The translations under genes and the position numbers were made by a program. The notes beneath the pieces are model-generated. The model made no database searches, was not told the DNA's origin, and saw only the letters and a program-made list of their open reading frames with translations. A stretch of 64,000 bases of DNA from Diplonema papillatum (taxonomy: Eukaryota > Euglenozoa > Diplonemea > Diplonemida > Diplonemidae): contig JAPJBO010000544.1 in the NCBI GenBank assembly GCA_030068145.1, positions 62,001 to 126,000 of the forward strand, given 5' to 3'. This document shows positions 10,501 through 19,500 of this stretch, piece after piece. Numbering within the stretch: position 1 is the first letter of the stretch; the number at the start of each line of letters is the position of its first letter.

Positions 10501-13500
10501 TCCGCGGTGATGAGTCTCCGCCGCCGCCCCGCACGCTCACCAGCACCGGCGATCCCTGCGCCGCCTTCGGCGGCGAATCCACAATCCGCGCGCCGCCGTT
10601 GTAGTTGTCCCCAGGCAGCTGGCCGGCTTCGAACCCTGCCTGCTGGTTCGCGGCCGCCGCAGTGGTGGGGTGCGTGAACCCAGACGTGTTGTAGCTCGTC
10701 GGCGTCGTCGGGTTGCCCAGCTTTGCGCCGCCCGCGTCGCCCGGGCCCCGCGGGCCGCTGCCGCCGGTGGCCACCGAATTCGACCGGTTGCACCCGCCCG
10801 CCGACCGGCCGGCCTCGTCGACGTCCAAAGGGATCGGCTCGCCGTCCAGCTCCCCGGTCAGCCGCCGCTCCCCTCGGCCGTAGTGCCGCACGTCGCCGCC
10901 GTAGGGAACGCTGCTGCCATCGTTGGCGGCGGTGTTGTTGTTGTTGTTGTTGTGGTTGTTGTTGTTGTTGTTGCTGTTGCTCTTGTCGTTGGCATCGTTG
11001 TTGCTGTTGTTGTTACCGTTCGCGGGGACCGCCGGCCCCGCGCCTTTGGGCCACCCGTCCCCTTGCGGGCCCGATGACGCGCTGAGGGGGTTCTGTGCGG
11101 TGCAGCTGCTCGGATACGTGAAGGCGGGGTTGCTGTTGTCGGCGAAGCTGTTGCCGTTGTTGCCGTTGACATTGTTGATGTTGTGGCTGCTGCTGTTGGC
11201 GTTGCTGTTGGCGTTGCTGTTGTCGTTGTTGTCGTTGCCGCAGCCGTTCCCCCGGGCGCTGATGTTGCCCCCGTTGTTGCTGTTGCTGCAGACGTTGCCG
11301 CTGCCGCCGTTGTTTCCGTGGCTGTTGCCGCCGCCGCCGCCGCCGCCGTTGTTGTAGTTGCTGCTGTCGTCGCCCGCTTCGCAGCGGCCGCCGCCCTTGC
11401 CATTCTTCGCGGCGCCGCGCAGCGCCGCCGGGCAAAACGACGCTCCCTCCCGCACCGCCCGGGGACTCACCAGCACGCCGTTATCGTCGACGGTGACGGC
11501 CCGCCGCGGGCTCACTACATCCCCCGCCGCCACGCCCCTGTCGTCGACGGCCGCGTGCGCCCCGGCGCTCGTGCTGTTCTTGAGGATGCTCCGCGGGCTG
11601 AGGACCCCCGCATCCCCCCCGTGCCTCGCAAGCGGCCGAATCAACGGCGGCACCTGCATCCTCCCTCTAGGACACCCGTTTCCGTTGTTGTTGTTGTTGC
11701 TGTTGTTGTTGTGGACGAGGTTCGCGCCGCTCGCCGGCGGCGGTTTGCCGGTTTTCGCGTCGCTTTCGCTGCTGCCGGAGGGGTCGTTCGCGCCGAACGC
11801 CGCGTCGATGCCAGCGTCGTCGTCGGGGCTGCTGCGGCAAGCGCCGCCGCCGCCGCCGATGCAGCGGGTCAGCGACGGCCGCGGGCTTCCTGTAGTAATC
11901 TCGGTCTCCGGGCGGCGGCTGGCCGCGGTGCTGTTGCGCTGCAGCGGCGCCGACGAGAAAACCGAGCTGTCCGCTGCTCGCGGCAACTCCGTCGGTGTCG
12001 ACCCGAGCACCCCGCCCCCACCACCACTGAGGCTCCGCCGCCCGAGCCCAGCGCCCGACGCTAGCCGGCGGGCCTTCCCTTCGCCGCCAGCGGAAAGTTC
12101 GTCAGAAGCCTCGGGCTGAGGGTCACCATCCTCACCGCTGCTGCCCGTGGCGAGGCGGCGGCGGAGGGTCGTGGCGCAGGGGGGGCGGGCGTCGCCGATG
12201 AATGCGAAGGCGACGATTTTCATCGCGGCTTCGACCGTGAACAGGACGACGAATACGACGTCAGAGACGTCCAAAAAATCGCGGAACTCGCGCGGCGCGT
12301 CCTTCGTCCACGGGCCTTCGAGGCCGAGGATCACGATGTTGCACGTGATCACGAAGAGGATGAACCAGTCGAAGAAACGGTGCGTCACGACGCGGATCGA
12401 CGCCTGGCGGAGAGGGTGCTCGAAGGAGAAGATCCCCAGCGACTTCCCTCTGTACACCGTAATCGGGGCAGAGGTTCCCGCCGCGCCGCGGGCCATCCCG
12501 GTGCTGTCGAAGTCCGCGAACGACAAGTCGCAGATCGACGTGTACCGCCGGCCGGAGACCCCCGTGGCGATCGACATACGCGACGTGCCCATCGTCCGGG
12601 CAAGCTGCGGGGGCGAGTTGGCGGTTTTTAGGATGCCGCTGCGGCCGAGCTGCCTCGCCTCGGCGCCCGCGTACGGGTGCCGCTCGCCGGCGCCGCGCGC
12701 GGTACCCTGCAGCGAGTCGCGGCAGATGTAGAACGTGTCGCCCGGCTTCGGCGGCGCCCCAAGGCTGCGCCGCTCGCGCGCCGCGGCCGCCAGCAGCGGG
12801 AACCCGCTGGCGCTCGCGCTCATCGACAGCTCGTGGAGGTCCGCCTTCCTCTGCTGCGCGACCGGCGACCGTCTCGCGGTCGGGTTGCCCAGCGACGCAA
12901 CGCTGTCGAGGCGATGGGCAGTCGGGTATGAAGAGGTCGACCGATGCGAGTGCAGCGACCCGAACCTAGCCGCCCCGCGCTGGAGCTGCTCGAACCGGCG
13001 CAGGTTGATCTTCGGGACCCCGTCAGGCAGCGGCGGCGGCGCTCCGGCGCTCTTCGCGCGCTCGCGCGCTGGCAGCCGCGCCGCCATCGTCGCAGCCAGC
13101 CCCCACTCCTTCTCGGCCATCCGCGGGCGGCCGTCCCACGGGCCTGTCGTCGTGGCTGCATGGGCGTGCTGGTGGTCTCCCAGTGAGCCGCTGCTTCGCA
13201 TTGACGCGTCGAAGTCACCGCCGCGGTGGGTGTCGGCGGCGTCGAGCCCGTGCGAGTCCCAGAGCATCATCTCCTTCCGCGCGAGCTCCGAGAGGTACCG
13301 GGCCTTCGCTTTTTTCTTCCGCTTCTTGTAGTCGCGGCGCTGCTTCTTCGCGGCTTCGCGGGCTTTGCGCTCTTCGTGTTCGAGGCGGTGCATGTTCGCG
13401 AAGTTGTCGATCAAGATGGCGATGAAGAGGTTCATGAAGATGTAGTTCCCGAGGGAGAACAGCGCGATAAAGTACAGCGCCGCCGCCGGGTTGGTCACGT

Positions 13501-16500
13501 CCATCGCGACCTTCATCACGTGGGACCACTTCTCCCCGGTGATAACGATGAACACGGTCACCATCGCATGCCACAGCGACGAGAAGTTGCTCCGCTCCGA
13601 TTGCGGGAAGGACCGCGCGAACAGCTGCACGCCGAGCACGCTGAACACGAAGATGAACAGCACCATGATCAGGCACAAATAAACCGCGGATCCGACCGAC
13701 CGCATGATGATCGTCACCACCTGCTGCAAGCTCTGGTACCGCCGCAGCAGCCTCGTCACGCGGAACGCACGGAGCGCCCGCAGCGCGGTGATGCCGGAGC
13801 CGCCCTGCTCCGACGAAGCGACTGCGATGAACATCTCGGGCAGCGACACGACGACGAGGAGGAAGTCGAACACGTTCCACTTGTCCTTGAAGTACCCTTT
13901 GATCGAGAGCCCCGCCCATTTGAGCAGCATCTCGAGGATGAAGATGATGTTGCACACGAAGGACACCGCCTCGATCGCGTTCTCGAACTCCCGGGATATC
14001 CCGTAGTGGTCGAGGCACATGGCCAGAATGTTGACCGCGATGATGAACACGACGAACCGGTTGAACCACTTCCACACGACGAGCTGTTTCACGGTTTTGT
14101 TGTGCCTCTCGAGCCAATTCGTGGATCCCTCGTTCGACGAAGAAGCAGCCGTCGTCGCCGCGCTCGAGAACTCGCCGATGCGCACCCGCAAGTGGTTGGC
14201 CGCGTCGTCGTCTTCGTCTTCGTCGTCGTCGTCCGCCGACTCCCGGGCGTCACCAGCCTCGCCGGCGCGGCTGCCGGACGAGAGGGACTGCGAGCCTTCC
14301 GTGAGGTCGTCTTCCTCGTCGATGCGAACCGACTTCTGCAGATTCACCATGTGCGCGTACCGCGACGAGTCCAGCCCGGAAGCGGGATCGTCCGGGGCGC
14401 CGCGTGGTGCCTCCTCCGAGAGCCTGCGGCGGGTGTCGACGGGGCACGGCGCGACGTCGTCGTCGGCGCCCGAGCCGTCGCCACTGCTGTGGGTCTTCGG
14501 GCTCGGGCGGGGGCGGGCCGAGTCGCCGGGCATAGACGGCGACTCCATCTCCCCGCCGCAGTCGAAGGTTTTGTCCCGCCGGCCGCTCGCCGCGAGCGGC
14601 GTCAAAGCGTCCGGGCACCGGCTCGTGCCGGAGCGCAAGAACCCGTCCATCGTTTCTGTTTCGTTGGGTGAAGGAATGGTAAAAACATACTCGACGGAGC
14701 CGCTTTGACTCCGAGTGGAAGGGAAGAAATATATGTGGCACAAATTTGTTTGGGTCCAAATTTGGGTCCAAAATTTGGGTCCAAAAAATGGGTCCAAAAA
14801 TTTGGGTCCAAAATTTGGGTCCAAAATTTGGGTCCAAAATTTGGGTCCAAAATTTGGGTCCAAAATTTGGGTCCAAAATTTGGGTCCAAAATTTGGGTCC
14901 AAAATTTGGGTCCAAAATTTGGGTCCAAAATTTGGGTCCAAAATTTGGGTCCAAAATTTGGGTCCAAAATTTGGGTCCAAAATTTGGGTCCAAAAGTTGG
15001 GTCCAAAAGTTGGGTCCCAAATGTCTGGCAGCTTTGTTGAGCAGGCGCTGTGTTTTGTTTGAGCGTGGTCGACCGGGTTCAAGGGGCAACCCGCAAGATT
15101 TTGTTGAACGCTCACGCCCACCACTAAACCCAGATTCACCTGTGTTTCGTGTGGGCTACAGCACATTTACCTCCTTTGATCTTTTGCAGCTGGCAGCCTC
15201 CTCAAGTATTTCCTACAAGCAGGTGTTTATAAAATACTCGAGGGACTGCCTTGTGCTCATTTCGAAGGAGGCTAGAGGGGGAGAAAACAATACAACTACA
15301 AAGTGGGTCTTTTTTGTTGAACGCTTACGCCCACCACTAAACCCAGATTTACCTGTGTTTCGTGTGGGCTACAGCACATTTACCTCCTTCGATCTATCGC
15401 AACTGGCAGTCTCCTCAAGCATTTCCTACAAAGCAGGTGCTTGTACAACAAAAAAAAAGCACTGCCGCAGGTGTTTCCCCCCGATATATCCCTGTGATGT
15501 CCCGAACCTTGAAATGAACGAGCACTCGGGGCAGCCACTGCACGAGAGAGCGGCGGGCGAAAAACGACAAAGGCACAAACCTTTGGGGGCCGCGTCAGTG
15601 GCAGAGTCGCCCATGTTGTCGTTCGAATCCATCGCGCGCAGGTGCATGTCCAGATCCGCGGCAGTCTCGTGGGTTTGGTACTGCGCCACGACGGCCGGGG
15701 GCTCCGCCGCGCCCCGGCCCCGCGGGGGCGGCTTGTGCAGCTTTTTGCGCGAAACCCGCCGGACGGCGGCGTCGAACGGCCCCCGCAGATCCGGGTCGCG
15801 CTGCAGCAGGAGGAACAGCGCTCGGTGCGTCCGCATCGCCGACGCGTCGCGCGGCAGATACCTTGCGGTACTGCACGGGGCCTCGTGTGCGGTGCACCGG
15901 GGGTTGTACGGAAGGGCATCATGCGTAGGGGACGGGCGTTTGTATGTGGCACACGGAGCCTCGTGTGTAGTGTATGAAAGTCCGTACGTAGCACGCAGGG
16001 CATCACGGGTATCGTATGGGGTCTCGTGTGTGGTGTATTGGGAGGTGTACGGAAGGGCATCATGTGTAGTGTATGAGGTCTCGTGTGCGGTGAACTGGAT
16101 GGTATGCGGAAGTTCGTATGTGGCACACGGGGCCCCATGTGTCGTGTACTCATTGACGACGTCAACGGACGCTTTGCGGCTCGGTTCGGTGCCGTCGGCG
16201 AACGTCGACGCCGTGCAGCTCTTCGCGTTGCCGTTGGAGTCCTCGGCGACATCATTGATGCTCGTGCTCTCGTCCCCGTCGTCGCTGGACGGCGAGTCCT
16301 CTCCAAACGTCGATTGCCTCCGCGGTAGCAGCCCAGGTGACCGGAGGGACGGGGTCACCGCGTATCGTCGGATGCCCCCTTTCCCTGCGGTTGCTGTGGG
16401 AATTGGGTTGACTTTAGGTTGACTTTAGGTTGACTTTAGGTTGACTTTAGGTTGACTTTAGGTTGACTTTAGGTTGACTTTAGGTTGACTTTAGGTTGAC

Positions 16501-19500
16501 TTTAGGTTGACTTTAGGTTGACTTTAGGTTGACTTTAGGTTGACTTTAGGTTGACTTTAGGTTGACTTTAGGTTGACTTTAGGTTGACTTTAGGTTGACT
16601 TTAGGTTGACTTTAGGTTGACTTTAGGTTGACTTTAGGTTGACTTTAGGTTGACTTTAGGTTGACTTTAGGTTGACTTTAGGTTGACTTTAGGTTGACTT
16701 TAGGTTGACTTCATGTAGACTGCAGGTGTAGACTACAAGTGTAGGCTGCATGTGTAGACTGCAGGTGATCGTGGGATTGACTTGAGGTTGACCTTACGTC
16801 ATACATCTCAAACTAAGGTCGGGGCAACGAAAGTAAAGTCAGACCAAAGCTTGGCCTGACAATACTGACTGCAAACCGACTGAGACAGCTCGTGTGCCGC
16901 TAGCCTCCGAGTGGCGGCTGCCAGCGTGTTCACGTCCGTGGCAGGAATGTAACGTCCATGGTACATGGTACGTGTGTATGCATACACTACACCGTTACAC
17001 GGTATGCAGTACGTAGTACTAGGTGTGTACCACAATACCACCTTCTTAGTGGTACACTAGGGGTACAAAAGTTGTACACAAGGACGGAGCCCTCAGCAGC
17101 CTCCTAGATGCACTGTAGGTGTATGGTATCCTGTGGTATGGTGTACACAGCACACTGCTACACGTATAGTAGCATATGCGCTGATGCACAGGTGCGGTGA
17201 TGCCGGAATCCTTGGGTCCTGCATACCACGTACCAGTACATGTACACCTACATACGTAGTGCATGCGTGTGGAATGTAACGGTCAATGATCGTGTCCATT
17301 GCAGTACGACGTCACTATTTTATTTCCCTTCTCTGGGCCCGCTAGCAGCGACGGACCTCGCTTCGTGGTGCCAACACGAGGGGGAGAACTCGGAGATACA
17401 GAGAAAGAAATACTCGAGGGGCTGCCTTGTGCTTACTTCGAAGGAGGCTAGAGGGGGAGAAACAATACAACTACAAAATGGGTCCTTTTTGTTGAACGCT
17501 TACGCCCGCCACTAAACCCAGATTTACCTGTGTTTCGTGTGGGCTACAGCACATTTACCTCCTTTGATCTTTTGCAACTGGCAGCCTCCTCAAGTATTTC
17601 CTACAAAGCAGGTGCTTATACAAAAAGAAAGACAGAGGGTTGGATGGAGAGGACGCAGGCGTGCGTCGGGGCCCGTGAGGAAGCACCGGCCACCTTGCAA
17701 GATGAGAATACCTGCCCTGGAAAGAAGCACCCTTTTACTCGGGGTAAGCACCCTTGCAGAGAGCTCTTCCGTGTGCCTCCATGCGGAAGGACGCTGGGCT
17801 TTAAGAAGGCCGCGAAAGTCGGCTGAGCCGGGAGCTACCGGAGAAGGTGTGTATGTGCTAAGGTATTCCAACCTGGTTCGATTGCGGGATAATAAAACCT
17901 CGGGGATAAAGGACTGCGTGGTTTTCCCGTTCGCAAGAATATCGTATCCACGGGTGCTCGCTGGAAGAGAAAAGAAAACGGAGAAGAAGAAAAACTTGAC
18001 AGAGAATCCAACACTAGGCGAGTGTGTGCTTTTTTATTTTTTTAGCCACATGCAATGTGTGAGAACCGCCCAAGTAGGACCTTCTGATCATGATCATTTG
18101 CCAAATTTGCCACCTGAATCCACGTCCAGGATTTGGGCTAGTGCGGTCAACGAAATCCTCTGCTTGCTTTTTGATCTTGTGGCGGCAGGGTCGTTGCAGC
18201 TCGAGCCGGTTTGGGTCTCGACTGAGATCCAAAAGGCTGACCCGTTTACCCGGGGTTGGTTCCATGGCTCCTCGCTAATAGAGAAGTCTTTGCTTGGGGC
18301 TGTCCTGATGTCCCGGCGCATGTGCAGTTTGGTTGGCACCATGTATGGCACGGGTACGTCGCGGTGACTTTCACGTCACGAGGTAGCCTGTAGTTCAATG
18401 TGCCACGACTGCGTCTGCTCTGCCGCTCCGCGGTCCCATAGGGTCCCAAGTGCGGTCAACGAAAACTCTAGTTTCCCTTTCTACTTTCTCCTACTCTCGC
18501 GGTGTACGGTTTCCGCAGGTGGGGGTGAATGGGGAGGACGCCTGGAGGCTGTTGTCACAGTGTTTTCCCCATCAGTTCACCTGCACAAGTCTTCCAGCGA
18601 GGAGCCACACTTCGTGTCAATATTCCCGAAAGTACTTTAGTACTGACAAGAAAAAAATTAGTATGGCGCTTCCGTTTGTTTGTGCGCACTAGCGGCTTTT
18701 CACCTGATTTGGTGAGTTGCTTTTAGTACGCTGCCAACTACTAATTTTTAGTACCAACAATGCATTGTTAACACAAAAAAAGAAGCGGGACGCCGGAACA
18801 AACTACTCGAGGGCGCTCTTTTTTTCGACGGAGTAGTACAGCTGCAAAATGGGAACGCTTACGCAAACAGCAGGTGCTTTCTTGTTCGTTCAACAAGAAG
18901 AGAGCACACCTTCACGAGACCGCTCCTGGCTCTCTTTGATGGCTTCAAAGACGCGCATAATGCGCTCGACCCCTTCATCGGTCACCTCCGGACTCGGTTT
19001 CCTGAGGCCCGCGCTGTAGACAGCTATGGCCAGCCGCATGAAGCCGAAGTGGATGGTCGCCACGGACACCTTGAACTTGTAGACCTGCAGGCCCTCGTTG
19101 GTCTTCTCCCGGTTTTTTTCCTCGCGGATCTCGTGACTGATGCTCGAGAAGTCGCCGACGAGGATCGCGAGCACCAGGTTGATCGTGAAGAACGACCCGA
19201 ACAGGGTCACAGCCAGAAAGTAGATGAACGCCCACTGTCCGACGCTGTCGAAGGCGAGCTCCATGTCGTCGGGCCAGTCGTCCGTCGATATCACCTTGAA
19301 CACCGTTAGCAGCGCGGAAAGCGTGTTGTCGAACGTTATGTACTGGTCCCGCCGCCAGCTACGCACTTCGCAGGTTTGGCCAACGGTCGTGCCTAGGAGG
19401 GGGAGGGTTCGTCTATTTCAAGGACACGCGGGTGGTTTGGTAAAGTATTGGGGAGAAAAGTGAGGTGGAGGCAATACGGTTCCGTCGAGGCGTTGACTTG

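Noticed and set aside
10858..12119. Long plus-strand frames opposite the Asn-rich insert of the channel.
   Set aside because: They are shadows of GC-rich, low-complexity coding sequence on the minus strand.
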